DNA of 64,000 bases from assembly GCF_002902985.1 (NCBI RefSeq), contig NZ_CP026167.1, positions 2,542,001 through 2,606,000 on the forward strand, written 5' to 3'. The translations under genes were made by a program, and so were the position numbers. Position 1 is the stretch's first letter, and every line of letters begins with the position of its first letter. Below are positions 1 to 11,036 of the stretch, piece after piece. The notes beneath the pieces were generated by a model. It saw only the letters and a program-made list of their open reading frames with translations. It was not told where the DNA came from and searched no databases. The DNA comes from Leclercia sp. LSNIH1 (GTDB lineage: Bacteria > Pseudomonadota > Gammaproteobacteria > Enterobacterales > Enterobacteriaceae).

Positions 1-440
1 TCGGTTTCTGGATGGCGGTGATGGTCAGCGCCGGGATTGTCGGGCAATGGCCGGTGGGGCGTCTTGCCGACCGCTTCGGGCGTCTGCTGGTGCTGCGCGT
101 ACAGGTCTTCGTGGTGATCATGGGGTGCTTTGCCATGCTCAGTAATGCCGCCATGGCGCCTGCACTGTTTATTCTGGGCGCGGCTGGCTTTACCCTCTAT
201 CCGGTGGCGATGGCCTGGGCCTGTGAAAAAGTGGAGCATCATCAGCTGGTGGCGATGAACCAGGCGCTGCTGCTGAGTTACACCATCGGCAGTTTGCTGG
301 GCCCGACCTTTACTGCCATGCTGATGCAGAACTATTCTGACAATCTGCTGTTTATAATGATCGCCAGCGTGTCGTTTATTTATCTCTTAATGTTGCTGCG
401 CAAGGCGGGCGAACACCCGACGCCAGTGGCGCATGCCTGA
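1..440 (+). CDS. ycaD: YcaD, MFS-family transporter (3' part only)
   Basis: C-terminal part of a major facilitator superfamily membrane transporter; the 5' end lies outside the window, and the first complete codon is at position 3. About 145 of the roughly 380 residues of E. coli YcaD are present. The visible part has the MFS loop motif GRLADRFGR, followed by four hydrophobic membrane segments and a short polar tail. It matches E. coli YcaD almost residue for residue, for example in the stretch [20 protein letters not shown]. The substrate is not established in E. coli and cannot be told from sequence. The gene is closed by its own hairpin terminator and so is transcriptionally separate from the next gene. 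Confidence 0.95.
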   Translation, partial: GFWMAVMVSAGIVGQWPVGRLADRFGRLLVLRVQVFVVIMGCFAMLSNAAMAPALFILGAAGFTLYPVAMAWACEKVEHHQLVAMNQALLLSYTIGSLLGPTFTAMLMQNYSDNLLFIMIASVSFIYLLMLLRKAGEHPTPVAHA

Positions 441-446
441 ACAAAT

Positions 447-473
447 AAAAGCCTGTCGATGACAGGCTTTTTT
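447..473 (+). terminator. Rho-independent terminator after ycaD
   Basis: A 7-bp stem (GCCTGTC / GACAGGC) with a 3-nt loop is preceded by AAAA and followed by a run of six T residues, seven bases after the ycaD stop codon. Confidence 0.9.
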
Positions 474-563
474 GTCTTTGTCACATCTAAGAGTTTTACG
501 CATTGTTTGTTTATCATGCCAGGCGATAATTCAGAGGCGTTCTTCCACTAAAAGGCAGCGATT

Positions 564-1082
564 ATGTCTACTCGTCGTTTTACCACTACCGCGCTGGCAG
601 TAGTGTTGTCTTTATCATTTGCAACTGCACCTGTTATGGCTAATCCAGGCAATGGGAATGGAAATGGCCACGGCAATGGCGGCGGGCAAGGTAATAGCGG
701 TAATCATGGTAACGGAAATTCCGGGAAGGGGAATTCCGATAATCATGGTAATAAACAAAATAACGGTAACCACACTTCCGGCAAATCCAATAAAAGCGTA
801 AGAGAGGATGTGGATGCACGTGTCAGTTACGATCATGCCCGTCATCTGGCACTGAACTATGGCTTAACAGGTTATGACTCACTGCCGCCGGGGATTGCGA
901 AAAACCTCGCCCGCGGTAAACCTCTGCCGCCGGGAATTGCGAAAAAGAGTGTACCGGCTTCAATGTTAGGTCAATTGCCTTCTTACCCTGGTTATGAATG
1001 GCGGGTAGTCGGCAAGGATCTGGTGTTAATTGCGCTGAGTACGGCAATTGTGACGACCATTATTAATGGTGTCTTTGACTAA
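564..1082 (+). CDS. CigR-family secreted Gly/Asn-rich protein (RcnB-like)
   Basis: 172-residue predicted exported protein. Residues 1-26 form a typical signal peptide ending in APVMA. Residues about 27-75 are low complexity, built of Gly, Asn, His, Ser and Lys in GNGNG-type repeats. A conserved block then carries two copies of the motif LPPGIAK about 15 residues apart. A hydrophobic stretch near the C terminus could be a membrane anchor. This layout matches the CigR family, named after the Salmonella SPI-3 protein described as an anti-virulence factor; the fold is related to RcnB. Function here is unknown and a virulence role should not be assumed. The gene sits alone between two terminators, where E. 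coli K-12 has ycaM, ycaN and ycaK. An AAAGGCAG sequence upstream of the ATG can serve as ribosome binding site. Confidence 0.8.
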   Translation: MSTRRFTTTALAVVLSLSFATAPVMANPGNGNGNGHGNGGGQGNSGNHGNGNSGKGNSDNHGNKQNNGNHTSGKSNKSVREDVDARVSYDHARHLALNYGLTGYDSLPPGIAKNLARGKPLPPGIAKKSVPASMLGQLPSYPGYEWRVVGKDLVLIALSTAIVTTIINGVFD

Positions 1083-1090
1083 TAAATAGA

Positions 1091-1115
1091 ACGCCCGGTA
1101 AAAACCGGGCGTTTT
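1091..1115. terminator. Bidirectional terminator between the cigR-like gene and pflA
   Basis: A 9-bp perfect stem (ACGCCCGGT / ACCGGGCGT) closes on AAAA and is followed by a short T run on the plus strand. It lies between two convergent genes and ends just before the pflA stop codon at 1117. Confidence 0.85.
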
Positions 1116-1116
1116 G

Positions 1117-1857
1117 CTAATACATGACCTTGTGACCGTACTGCTCCAGAATGCCTTTTACGCGTTCCATGGTCTCTTTCTTCGGCGGCTTCACGCCATC
1201 AAGTTTGTATTCTTCGCCCATCGCCACCCATTTATGCTTGCCCAGCTCGTGATACGGCAGCAATTCAATTTTCTCGACATTGCCCATATCACGCGTGAAC
1301 CCACCCAGACGGTGGGCAGAGTCATCATCATCTGACCAGCCTGGAACGACGACATAACGGATCCAGGTTTTAATGCCTTTGGCGGAGATGTATTTTGCGA
1401 ACTCCAGAGTGCGATGGTTCGAGACCCCCACCAGGTTCTGGTGAATTTCATCGTTCATCTGCTTGAGATCGAGCATCACCAGATCGGTCACTTCCAGCAG
1501 TTCGTCGATCACCGGATCGTAGCGACGGACAAAGCCATTGGTATCCAGACAGGTATGAATACCCTCTTTACGGCAGGCGCGGAACCAGTCGCGCACAAAC
1601 TCGGCCTGCAGGATCGCTTCCCCGCCAGATGCGGTTACGCCGCCGCCAGAGGCGTTCATAAAGTGGCGATAGGTCACCACTTCTTTCATTAATTCTTCAA
1701 CGGTGACCTCTTTGCCGCCGTGGGTATCCCATGTATCGCGGTTATGGCAATACATGCAGCGCATCAGGCAGCCCTGGAAGAAGGTAATAAAACGGATGCC
1801 CGGGCCATCGACGGTACCACAGGACTCAAAGGAGTGGATGCGACCAATAGTTGACAT
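1117..1857 (-). CDS. pflA: Pyruvate formate-lyase 1 activating enzyme
   Basis: Radical S-adenosylmethionine enzyme that abstracts a hydrogen from the C-terminal glycine of PflB and so switches on anaerobic pyruvate cleavage. The cluster-binding motif is visible as [15 protein letters not shown] (CxxxCxxC) near residue 30, followed by the SAM-binding SGGE-type segment ASGGEAILQ. The length of 246 residues equals E. coli PflA. The reading frame is open a further 30 codons upstream. I place the start at the ATG giving [10 protein letters not shown], because family similarity begins there and a GGAG sequence lies upstream. It follows pflB on the same strand after a 202-bp gap that holds a terminator, so it probably also has its own promoter. 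Cytoplasmic. Confidence 0.97.
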   Translation of the reverse strand: MSTIGRIHSFESCGTVDGPGIRFITFFQGCLMRCMYCHNRDTWDTHGGKEVTVEELMKEVVTYRHFMNASGGGVTASGGEAILQAEFVRDWFRACRKEGIHTCLDTNGFVRRYDPVIDELLEVTDLVMLDLKQMNDEIHQNLVGVSNHRTLEFAKYISAKGIKTWIRYVVVPGWSDDDDSAHRLGGFTRDMGNVEKIELLPYHELGKHKWVAMGEEYKLDGVKPPKKETMERVKGILEQYGHKVMY

Positions 1858-1991
1858 TGCGGTGATATCTCCAGGTTCGGCCCTTCCGGGGCCTGTGTAT
1901 GTGCACAACTCGTTGGCTGTGTCGAGTCTGTTTTGGCTGTTATCCATTTATTATAGATAGCGGGCAAAAGAGACTGCGGAGCGGGGGGTGT

Positions 1992-2019
1992 TAAAAAGGC
2001 CCCACTTGCGTGGAGCCTT
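1992..2019 (-). terminator. Terminator downstream of pflB
   Basis: On the minus strand a stem GGCTCCAC / GTGGGGCC (one mismatch) with a GCAA loop is followed by TTTTTAA. It separates pflB from pflA and would set the two genes at different transcript levels. Confidence 0.75.
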
Positions 2020-2059
2020 TATTGTACGCCTATTACTGCGCGATTTCAGTCAAATCCAC

Positions 2060-4342
<2,283 letters not shown>

Positions 4343-4393
4343 GTAACACCTACCTTCTTAAGTGGATTTTTTATTTACTGCCTGAGACAACCG

Positions 4394-5251
4394 TTAATGA
4401 TGGTTATCGCCACGCAGGTAAATGACCCAGTATGTCAACCCAACCAGCAGACCACCGCCGATAATGTTCCCGATTGTGACCGGGATCAGGTTATCAGTAA
4501 TGAAGTTCATAACGGTCAGGTGAGAGAAATTCTCCGGGCTTGAACCAACTGCGGTCCAGAACTCCGGGCTGGCAAAGTCACGGATTACGATACCGAAAGG
4601 GATCATAAACATGTTTGCAATGCTGTGTTCAAAGCCGCTGGCAACGAACATGGCGACAGGCAGAACCATGATCATCGCTTTATCCATCAGGCTGCGACCG
4701 GAGTAACTCATCCAGACCGCCAGGCAGACCATCAGGTTCGCCAGGATGCCAAGGGCAACGGCTTCAATAAATGTATGGTGCATTTTATGGTCGGCGGTTT
4801 GCAGGACATTCAGGCCCCAGCCGCCGTTGGCTGTCATATACTCCCCGGACAACCACATCAACAGAACAAAGAGTAGGGCACCAATCAGGTTACCGATATA
4901 AACGTTGATCCAGTTTTTGGCCAGTTGACCCCAGGTGATTCTGCCGCTGGCTTTCGCCACGACGATAAGCACCGTCGAGGTAAAGAGATCGGCGCCGCAA
5001 ATGACGCAGAGAATCAGGCCCAGCGAGAAACAGATGCCACCAATCAGCTTGGCAATACCGTAAGGCATCGCGGCGGTACCGGTGGTCGCAGTGATATAGA
5101 AAACGAAGGCGATGGAGATGAACACGCCGGCGGTAATCGCCAAGAAGAACGTCGTCATCGGTTGTTTCGTTGCTTTATAGACACCCGCTTCTTCGGCAAC
5201 TTTTGCCATTGCAGCTGGGAGTAAAAGATCAAAAGGGTTGTCAGCTTTCAC
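4394..5251 (-). CDS. focA: Formate channel FocA
   Basis: Pentameric inner-membrane formate channel of the FNT family, 285 residues as in E. coli, with six hydrophobic membrane segments. Family landmarks include a conserved Thr/His-containing pore region and the stretch FEHSIANMFMIP, which carries the pore histidine region. The start is a GTG codon giving the protein KADNPFDLLLP after the initiator. This is the E. coli-equivalent start, preceded by a GAGAG ribosome binding site. The frame is open 14 codons further to an upstream ATG, which I reject because family similarity stops at the GTG. First gene of the focA-pflB operon. Confidence 0.97.
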   Translation of the reverse strand: MKADNPFDLLLPAAMAKVAEEAGVYKATKQPMTTFFLAITAGVFISIAFVFYITATTGTAAMPYGIAKLIGGICFSLGLILCVICGADLFTSTVLIVVAKASGRITWGQLAKNWINVYIGNLIGALLFVLLMWLSGEYMTANGGWGLNVLQTADHKMHHTFIEAVALGILANLMVCLAVWMSYSGRSLMDKAMIMVLPVAMFVASGFEHSIANMFMIPFGIVIRDFASPEFWTAVGSSPENFSHLTVMNFITDNLIPVTIGNIIGGGLLVGLTYWVIYLRGDNHH

Positions 5252-5571
5252 ACTAACTCTCTCTTTATTAAGTCGGCGACGAGATACTAACAAAGCATTA
5301 TAGAAGAGAAATTGATGTAGATCATATCTCGCCTGGCTTATAGGCCCGCAAAGTGCGTGGTTTTACAGCAAATACGGAGTAAGTTTTTGATTATCCTGAT
5401 AAAAATAAATTTTAAAAGTTACAAAATGAGTTGATTTTTTTCTCCTGACGCTTACTCCGACAGTTAATTAAAATGGAGTATTTCATATAAAAAGTAACAA
5501 TAACTGTCAGGCCGCTATTATTATAGCTACCAATATTTAACTTAATTATTACAACCAAAGATTTATTACCG
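5252..5571 (-). promoter_or_regulatory. focA-pfl upstream regulatory region
   Basis: This A+T-rich stretch without a gene separates focA from the ycaO terminator. In E. coli the equivalent region holds several promoters and sites for FNR, ArcA and IHF. Apart from the FNR-like box listed separately I cannot assign individual sites with confidence, and I see no small gene in it. Confidence 0.7.
5312..5325 (-). promoter_or_regulatory. Putative FNR box upstream of focA
   Basis: TTGATgtagATCAT matches the FNR consensus TTGAT-N4-ATCAA at nine of ten positions. It lies about 60 bp upstream of the focA start codon, where FNR activation of the anaerobic pfl promoter is expected. Confidence 0.65.
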
Positions 5572-5604
5572 TAAAAATAAAACGGGGCAATAAAATTGCC
5601 CCGT
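5572..5604 (-). terminator. Terminator after ycaO
   Basis: The perfect 9-bp inverted repeat ACGGGGCAA / TTGCCCCGT with a 4-nt loop is followed on the minus strand by TTTATTTTTA. It lies about 50 bp past the ycaO stop codon. Confidence 0.85.
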
Positions 5605-5655
5605 AATATAACGTAGGTGATTGTATTCGCCTACTGTTTGTAATGGTATGTAACG

Positions 5656-7416
5656 TTATTTAGCCCAGTACGCGCTTTTTGCTTTCTGCAATTTCTCATA
5701 GGCTTTCAGCAAGGACTGGTGCGCAGGGAAGGCTTTCAGATCGCTGTCCACCGCCTGCAAGCCATAGAACGGCGCTTCGCCGCTCAGGGCCGCGCTGGCA
5801 TTCTCTACCGCTTCGGCGCCGTACATACGGGTAAAGGCATTGAGGTACTGCAGCGGCTGACGCTCTTCTTCCTGCGCCAGCAACAGCAGGGTCTGCAGGC
5901 AACGGTAGTAGTTTGCACGCTCCGCGCTGAATACCGAGGCGTTGAACTCGATGGTCCATTCGGTCCAGATCAGCGCCTGTTCCAGATCGCCGCCTGCCAG
6001 CGCCAGCATCGCCTTCAGCTCGCCAATACGCAGGGTATACCAGCCGTTGTCTTTGCCCGTCGCCAGCCCCAGCAGCTCGCGTACGCGGGTGAAGTCGTCA
6101 TGACCTTCGTCGTCCAGCTGGGTAATAAGGTTCAGGTAGTCCTCTTTCTCCCATGCGCTCTCCGGCAGCGCCAGCAGGGTTTCGCGCAGATGGCTGCCCA
6201 TGCTGTTATTGGCCAGCCACAGATCTTCTACCGGATAGATGTCGGACATGCCCGGCACCAGAATACGGCAGGCGTAGACGCCCAGATGTTCATAATCGGC
6301 GATGTACACTTCCTGCCCTTCGGCAGTGAAGATAGCCATCAGCGTGGCGAACTCTTCTTCTGTGGTGCCGGAGAAGCTCCAGTCAACAAACGGATAATCC
6401 GCGTCCTGCTTAAACAGATCCCAGGAGATAGAGCCGCTGGAGTCGATGAAGTGCGTTTCCAGGTTGGCATGTTCCGCCACTTCTTCGTCATCAAACGTCG
6501 GCGGAGTGAAGACATCGAGATCTTTCAGGCTACGGCCCTGCAGCAGTTCCGTGACGGTACGCTCCAGCGCTACGCCAAAGTCCGGGTGCGCCCCGAAGGA
6601 GGCGAAGCAGGTGCCGTTCGCCGGGTTGAACAGCACCACGCAGATAACCGGATACTTCCCGCCCAGCGAGCCGTCATAGGCGAAGATTGGGAAACCTTCT
6701 GCTTCCAGTTTGGCAATGGACTCCACCACGCCCGGGTAGCGGGCCAGCACATCAGCCGGGATCTCCGGCAGGCTGATAGATTCCGCGATAATGCGGTTTT
6801 TAATATGGCGCTCAAAGACTTCGGACAGACCCTGAACACGCGCTTCGTTGCGGGTGTTACCGGCTGACATGCCGTTGGAGACATACAGGTTGCCGACGAT
6901 GTTCATCGGAATATAGACGGTTTGCTCATCAGACTGGCGGGTAAACGGCAGGGCGCAGATACCGCGATCTTCATTACCTGACTGCAAATCAACCAGCATG
7001 CTGGCGGTCAGTTGATTCTCCAGATCGTAAAACGCACGCAGGCGATCGTCGAGGATCCCTTCCGGCAGTTCGTCATCTTCGGTCAGCGGGAACCATTTTT
7101 CATTTGGATAGTGAACAAACGGGCCATTCGCCACGGTCTCGCCCAGCCAGAAATCGGCAAAGAAATAGTTAGTGGACAGACGTTCAAAATACTCACCCAG
7201 CGCAGAGGCCAGCGCCGCTTTTTTGGTTGCACCTTTGCCATTGGTAAAGCACAGCGCGCACTCTTTATCGCGAATATGCACAGACCAGACGTGGGGAACC
7301 GGGTTGAGCCAGGAGGCCTCTTCGATGTTAAAGCCCAGGTCGGTCAGTTTTTGCTGGAAGCGAGCGATGGAATCTTCCAGGGCGGCGTCTTTGCCGGGGA
7401 TAAACGTTTGAGTCAT
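5656..7416 (-). CDS. ycaO: YcaO-domain protein (ribosomal protein S12 methylthiolation factor)
   Basis: Founding member of the YcaO superfamily, whose members use ATP to activate amide backbones. In E. coli it is linked to beta-methylthiolation of ribosomal protein S12 together with RimO. The 586 residues equal E. coli YcaO. The YcaO domain covers about residues 60-420, with nucleotide- and metal-binding acidic clusters such as NGKGATKKAALASALGEYFE and GLSEVFERHIKNR. The C-terminal third is helical and TPR-like. Three extra codons exist upstream (MIP); the start at MTQTFIPGK agrees with the family. It stands alone between its terminator and the divergently transcribed ycaP. No peptide precursor or partner genes of a RiPP cluster are nearby, so a peptide-natural-product role is unlikely. 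Confidence 0.95.
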   Translation of the reverse strand: MTQTFIPGKDAALEDSIARFQQKLTDLGFNIEEASWLNPVPHVWSVHIRDKECALCFTNGKGATKKAALASALGEYFERLSTNYFFADFWLGETVANGPFVHYPNEKWFPLTEDDELPEGILDDRLRAFYDLENQLTASMLVDLQSGNEDRGICALPFTRQSDEQTVYIPMNIVGNLYVSNGMSAGNTRNEARVQGLSEVFERHIKNRIIAESISLPEIPADVLARYPGVVESIAKLEAEGFPIFAYDGSLGGKYPVICVVLFNPANGTCFASFGAHPDFGVALERTVTELLQGRSLKDLDVFTPPTFDDEEVAEHANLETHFIDSSGSISWDLFKQDADYPFVDWSFSGTTEEEFATLMAIFTAEGQEVYIADYEHLGVYACRILVPGMSDIYPVEDLWLANNSMGSHLRETLLALPESAWEKEDYLNLITQLDDEGHDDFTRVRELLGLATGKDNGWYTLRIGELKAMLALAGGDLEQALIWTEWTIEFNASVFSAERANYYRCLQTLLLLAQEEERQPLQYLNAFTRMYGAEAVENASAALSGEAPFYGLQAVDSDLKAFPAHQSLLKAYEKLQKAKSAYWAK

Positions 7417-7555
7417 GGGGATCACTTATATCGTACGGAAAGCGCGCAATGATACGGGTTTTGCATGACAGGCGCTATCTCCCCGGCGGTTTCGGCGAAA
7501 ATAAAAGGCTGGGCTATGCTTATATTCAGTAACCTACTGTAAAGGAATATAAAAA

Positions 7556-8248
7556 ATGAAAGCATTCGATCTTCAACGAATGGCCTTTGATAAAGTACCC
7601 GTTGAGTTTTTAGGCGAGGTCGCGCTGCGAAGTCTCTACACCTTTGTACTGGTTTTCCTGTTCCTCAAACTTACCGGACGACGCGGCGTGCGCCAGATGT
7701 CGCTCTTCGAAGTGTTAATCATTCTGACCCTGGGGTCGGCGGCGGGGGACGTGGCATTTTATGACGATGTGCCGATGATTCCCGTCTTTGTTGTTTTCAT
7801 CACCCTGGCGTTGCTCTACCGGCTGGTGATGTGGCTGATGTCGAAAAGTGAAAAGCTGGAAGACCTGCTTGAGGGCAAACCGGTCGCCATTGTCGAAGAG
7901 GGCAAGCTGGCCTGGGAAAAAGTAAAGCGCGCCAACATGACCGAGTTTGAGTTCTTTATGGAACTGCGGGTGAGCGGCGTCGAACAGCTTGGGCAGGTTA
8001 AGCTTGCCATTATGGAGACCAACGGGCAGATAAGCGTTTACTTTTATGACGATGAGCAGGTCAAGCCCGGGCTGTGCATATTGCCGGATGAATTTGTGGA
8101 ACGTTTTATGACGATACCGGAAGTCGGCGAATATGCCTGTCGGCGTTGCGGTCATGTTCAGACTCTACAGGCCGGGGCGCATCAATTATGTCCACTTTGT
8201 ACGAATCCGGAATGGACGAAGGTTAGCTGGGCCAAACGCATCACCTGA
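7556..8248 (+). CDS. ycaP: DUF421-family inner membrane protein YcaP
   Basis: 230-residue membrane protein of the YetF/DUF421 family, the same length as E. coli YcaP. Three hydrophobic segments in the first 85 residues are followed by a soluble domain. Near the C terminus two CxxC pairs (CRRC and CPLC) suggest a small zinc ribbon. No function is established for the E. coli protein. The start is supported by an AAAGGAATATAAAAA ribosome binding region. The gene diverges from ycaO. Confidence 0.92.
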   Translation: MKAFDLQRMAFDKVPVEFLGEVALRSLYTFVLVFLFLKLTGRRGVRQMSLFEVLIILTLGSAAGDVAFYDDVPMIPVFVVFITLALLYRLVMWLMSKSEKLEDLLEGKPVAIVEEGKLAWEKVKRANMTEFEFFMELRVSGVEQLGQVKLAIMETNGQISVYFYDDEQVKPGLCILPDEFVERFMTIPEVGEYACRRCGHVQTLQAGAHQLCPLCTNPEWTKVSWAKRIT

Positions 8249-8294
8249 CAGCAATTTTGTCGGTTTTGTGACAGCCCGCTGGCAGAATGTATTG

Positions 8295-8310
8295 TGTGAT
8301 GGCGGGCACA
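8295..8310 (+). promoter_or_regulatory. Putative CRP site in front of serC
   Basis: TGTGAtggcggGCACA matches the CRP consensus TGTGA-N6-TCACA at nine of ten positions. It lies about 100 bp upstream of serC. In E. coli serC-aroA is known to be under CRP and Lrp control, which supports the call. Confidence 0.6.
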
Positions 8311-8411
8311 TTTTCCGGGGCATGAGTTTTAGACATTGCGGCGCGTGTCACTGAATGATAAAACCGATATCCACAGTTATTACTTATGGCTTTATAGCGT
8401 GGTGAGGGGAA

Positions 8412-9500
8412 ATGGCTCAGGTCTTTAATTTTAGTTCAGGTCCGGCAATGTTACCGGCGGATGTGCTCAAACAGGCTCAACAGGAGCTGTGCGACTGGAA
8501 CGGTCTTGGCACGTCGGTAATGGAAGTCAGTCACCGTGGTAAAGAGTTTATTCAGGTGGCGGAAGAGGCAGAAGCAGATTTTCGTTTCCTGCTGAATATC
8601 CCCTCAAATTACAAAGTATTATTCTGTCACGGCGGCGGTCGCGGTCAGTTCGCCGGTATTCCGCTGAACCTGCTGGGCGACAAAACCACCGCCGACTATG
8701 TTGATGCCGGTTACTGGGCTGCCAGCGCGGTAAAAGAAGCGCACAAATACTGCTCTCCGAACGTGATTGATGCCAAAGTCACCGTTGACGGCTTACGCGC
8801 GGTAAAACCGATGAGCGAATGGCAGCTCTCCCGCGATGCGGCCTATCTGCACTACTGCCCAAATGAAACCATCGACGGCATCGCCATCCACGAAGAGCCA
8901 AACTTTGGCGAGGATGTGGTCGTCACGGCGGACTTCTCCTCCACCATTCTCTCTTCGCCGCTGGATGTCAGCCGCTACGGCGTGATCTACGCTGGCGCGC
9001 AGAAAAACATCGGCCCGGCCGGCCTGACCCTGGTGATCGTGCGCGAAGATCTGCTGGGTAAAGCGCACAAATCCTGCCCGTCGATTCTGGACTACAGCGT
9101 GCTGAACGATAACGACTCCATGTTCAACACCCCGCCGACCTTTGCCTGGTATCTCTCTGGCCTGGTCTTTAAATGGCTGAAAAACAACGGCGGCGTGGCG
9201 CAGATGGATAAGATCAATCAGCAGAAATCTGAGCTGCTCTACAGCGTCATCGACGGCAGCGACTTCTATCGCAACGACGTCGCCAAAGCGAACCGTTCCC
9301 GCATGAACGTGCCGTTCCAGCTGGCCGACAGCAATCTCGATAAGCTGTTCCTCGAAGAGTCCTTCGCTGCTGGTCTGCATGCGCTGAAAGGTCACCGCGT
9401 GGTTGGCGGCATGCGCGCCTCCATCTATAACGCCATGCCGCTCGAAGGCGTTAAGGCGTTGACCGACTTCATGACTGACTTCGAACGTCGCCACGGTTAA
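8412..9500 (+). CDS. serC: Phosphoserine / phosphohydroxythreonine aminotransferase
   Basis: PLP enzyme of the second step of serine synthesis (3-phosphohydroxypyruvate to O-phosphoserine); it also acts in pyridoxal phosphate synthesis. The 362 residues match E. coli exactly. The N-terminal motif [11 protein letters not shown] is typical, and the PLP lysine lies in [12 protein letters not shown] near residue 198. It forms a two-gene unit with aroA, with an attenuator-like hairpin in the 69-bp gap. Cytoplasmic homodimer. Confidence 0.98.
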   Translation: MAQVFNFSSGPAMLPADVLKQAQQELCDWNGLGTSVMEVSHRGKEFIQVAEEAEADFRFLLNIPSNYKVLFCHGGGRGQFAGIPLNLLGDKTTADYVDAGYWAASAVKEAHKYCSPNVIDAKVTVDGLRAVKPMSEWQLSRDAAYLHYCPNETIDGIAIHEEPNFGEDVVVTADFSSTILSSPLDVSRYGVIYAGAQKNIGPAGLTLVIVREDLLGKAHKSCPSILDYSVLNDNDSMFNTPPTFAWYLSGLVFKWLKNNGGVAQMDKINQQKSELLYSVIDGSDFYRNDVAKANRSRMNVPFQLADSNLDKLFLEESFAAGLHALKGHRVVGGMRASIYNAMPLEGVKALTDFMTDFERRHG

Positions 9501-9516
9501 TCACGCCCCTGTTCAC

Positions 9517-9542
9517 CCCCGTAGCCTCGCTGCGGGGTTTTT
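9517..9542 (+). terminator. Attenuator-like terminator between serC and aroA
   Basis: CCCCGTAGC pairs with GCTGCGGGG across a 3-nt loop (one G-T wobble) and is followed by TTTTT. It sits inside the serC-aroA unit, where E. coli also has a partial terminator that lowers aroA expression relative to serC. Confidence 0.75.
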
Positions 9543-9569
9543 ATTATGTTGAATTGAGACTTAAATTTC

Positions 9570-10853
9570 ATGGAATCCCTGACGTTACACCCTATCGCGC
9601 GGGTAGATGGCACCATTAATCTGCCTGGTTCAAAAAGTGTCTCGAACCGCGCCTTGCTGCTGGCTGCGCTGGCAAACGGCACCACTGTTCTCACTAACCT
9701 GCTGGACAGCGATGACGTTCGCCATATGCTTAATGCGCTGAAAGCGTTGGGAGTCCACTATACCCTGTCTGCGGATCGTACCCGTTGTGAAGTGACGGGC
9801 AATGCCGGTGCGCTGCACTCCGCCGACGCGCTGGAGCTCTTCCTCGGCAACGCCGGCACGGCTATGCGCCCGCTGGCGGCAGCCCTGTGTCTGGGCAGTA
9901 ATGACATCGTGCTGACGGGCGAGCCGCGCATGAAAGAGCGCCCGATTGGTCATCTGGTTGATGCGCTGCGTCAGGGCGGCGCGCAGATTGACTATCTGGA
10001 GCAGGAAAACTATCCGCCGCTGCGTCTGCGTGGAGGTTTTACCGGCGGTGAAGTGGCGGTGGACGGCAGCGTTTCCAGCCAGTTCCTGACCGCGTTGTTG
10101 ATGACCGCACCGCTGGCGCCACAAAACACCACTATCACCATTAAAGGCGAGCTGGTTTCCAAACCCTATATCGATATCACGCTGCACCTGATGAAGACCT
10201 TTGGCGTTGAGGTGGAAAACCACAGTTACCAGCGTTTCGTGGTGCGCGGCGGGCAGCAGTACCAGACACCGGGCAATTACCTGGTAGAAGGCGATGCCTC
10301 GTCGGCCTCTTACTTCCTGGCGGCGGGTGCCATTAAAGGCGGTACCGTTAAAGTGACCGGTATTGGTCGCAACAGCGTGCAGGGCGACATTCGCTTTGCT
10401 GATGTGCTGGAGAAGATGGGCGCCGTGGTGACCTGGGGCGATGACTACATCTCCTGCACCCGCGGGGAGCTGAACGCCATTGATATGGACATGAACCACA
10501 TTCCTGACGCGGCGATGACCATTGCCACAGCGGCGCTGTTTGCCAAAGGCACCACCACGCTGCGCAACATCTACAACTGGCGTGTGAAAGAGACTGATCG
10601 CCTGTTTGCCATGGCAACCGAGCTGCGTAAAGTGGGTGCGGAAGTGGAAGAGGGCGAGGACTATATCCGCGTAACGCCTCCGGCCAGGCTACAGGCGGCG
10701 GAAATTGGCACCTATAACGATCACCGTATGGCGATGTGCTTCTCGCTGGTGGCGCTCTCCGATACGCCGGTCACCATCCTTGACCCGAAATGTACCGCGA
10801 AAACGTTCCCCGACTACTTCGAACAGCTGGCGCGTATTAGCACTTCTGCATGA
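9570..10853 (+). CDS. aroA: 3-phosphoshikimate 1-carboxyvinyltransferase (EPSP synthase)
   Basis: Sixth step of the shikimate pathway: transfers enolpyruvate from PEP to shikimate-3-phosphate. The 427 residues match E. coli. Signatures include [17 protein letters not shown] near the N terminus (Lys22 region), the glyphosate/PEP-binding motif [11 protein letters not shown] at about residues 94-104, and KVKETDRL-type motif [15 protein letters not shown] later. The motif glycine 96 and proline 101 of the glyphosate-sensitive class are intact. It is followed by a strong terminator, then directly by cmk; the ycaL gene found here in E. coli K-12 is absent. Confidence 0.98.
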   Translation: MESLTLHPIARVDGTINLPGSKSVSNRALLLAALANGTTVLTNLLDSDDVRHMLNALKALGVHYTLSADRTRCEVTGNAGALHSADALELFLGNAGTAMRPLAAALCLGSNDIVLTGEPRMKERPIGHLVDALRQGGAQIDYLEQENYPPLRLRGGFTGGEVAVDGSVSSQFLTALLMTAPLAPQNTTITIKGELVSKPYIDITLHLMKTFGVEVENHSYQRFVVRGGQQYQTPGNYLVEGDASSASYFLAAGAIKGGTVKVTGIGRNSVQGDIRFADVLEKMGAVVTWGDDYISCTRGELNAIDMDMNHIPDAAMTIATAALFAKGTTTLRNIYNWRVKETDRLFAMATELRKVGAEVEEGEDYIRVTPPARLQAAEIGTYNDHRMAMCFSLVALSDTPVTILDPKCTAKTFPDYFEQLARISTSA

Positions 10854-10860
10854 TATCGCG

Positions 10861-10890
10861 ACGCCGCATCACCTGATGCGGCGTTTCCTT
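10861..10890 (+). terminator. Terminator after aroA
   Basis: The perfect 10-bp inverted repeat ACGCCGCATC / GATGCGGCGT with an ACCT loop is followed by TTCCTT. It starts eight bases after the aroA stop codon. The U tract is modest. Confidence 0.7.
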
Positions 10891-10986
10891 ACGCTTCCTG
10901 ACATCATCATCGTCCATTTCTTCTACACTCAGCTTCAAACATTTCGTAATTTGCACGCAAAGGTAACAGTTGTGCACGTTGACGCG

Positions 10987-10992
10987 TATAAT
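10987..10992 (+). promoter_or_regulatory. Putative -10 element of the cmk promoter
   Basis: A perfect TATAAT lies 44 bp upstream of the cmk ATG. No good -35 hexamer sits at 16-18 bp, so the promoter call rests on the -10 alone. An AAGGAG ribosome binding site lies six bases before the start codon. Confidence 0.5.
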
Positions 10993-11036
10993 GCGCGGCG
11001 TTTACACATCGGTATGCCTAAATTAAGGAGAAAAAG

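Noticed and set aside
5656..7416. YcaO protein as sign of a RiPP natural-product cluster
   Set aside because: It is the orthologue of E. coli YcaO by length and sequence. No precursor peptide, dehydrogenase or exporter genes are nearby.
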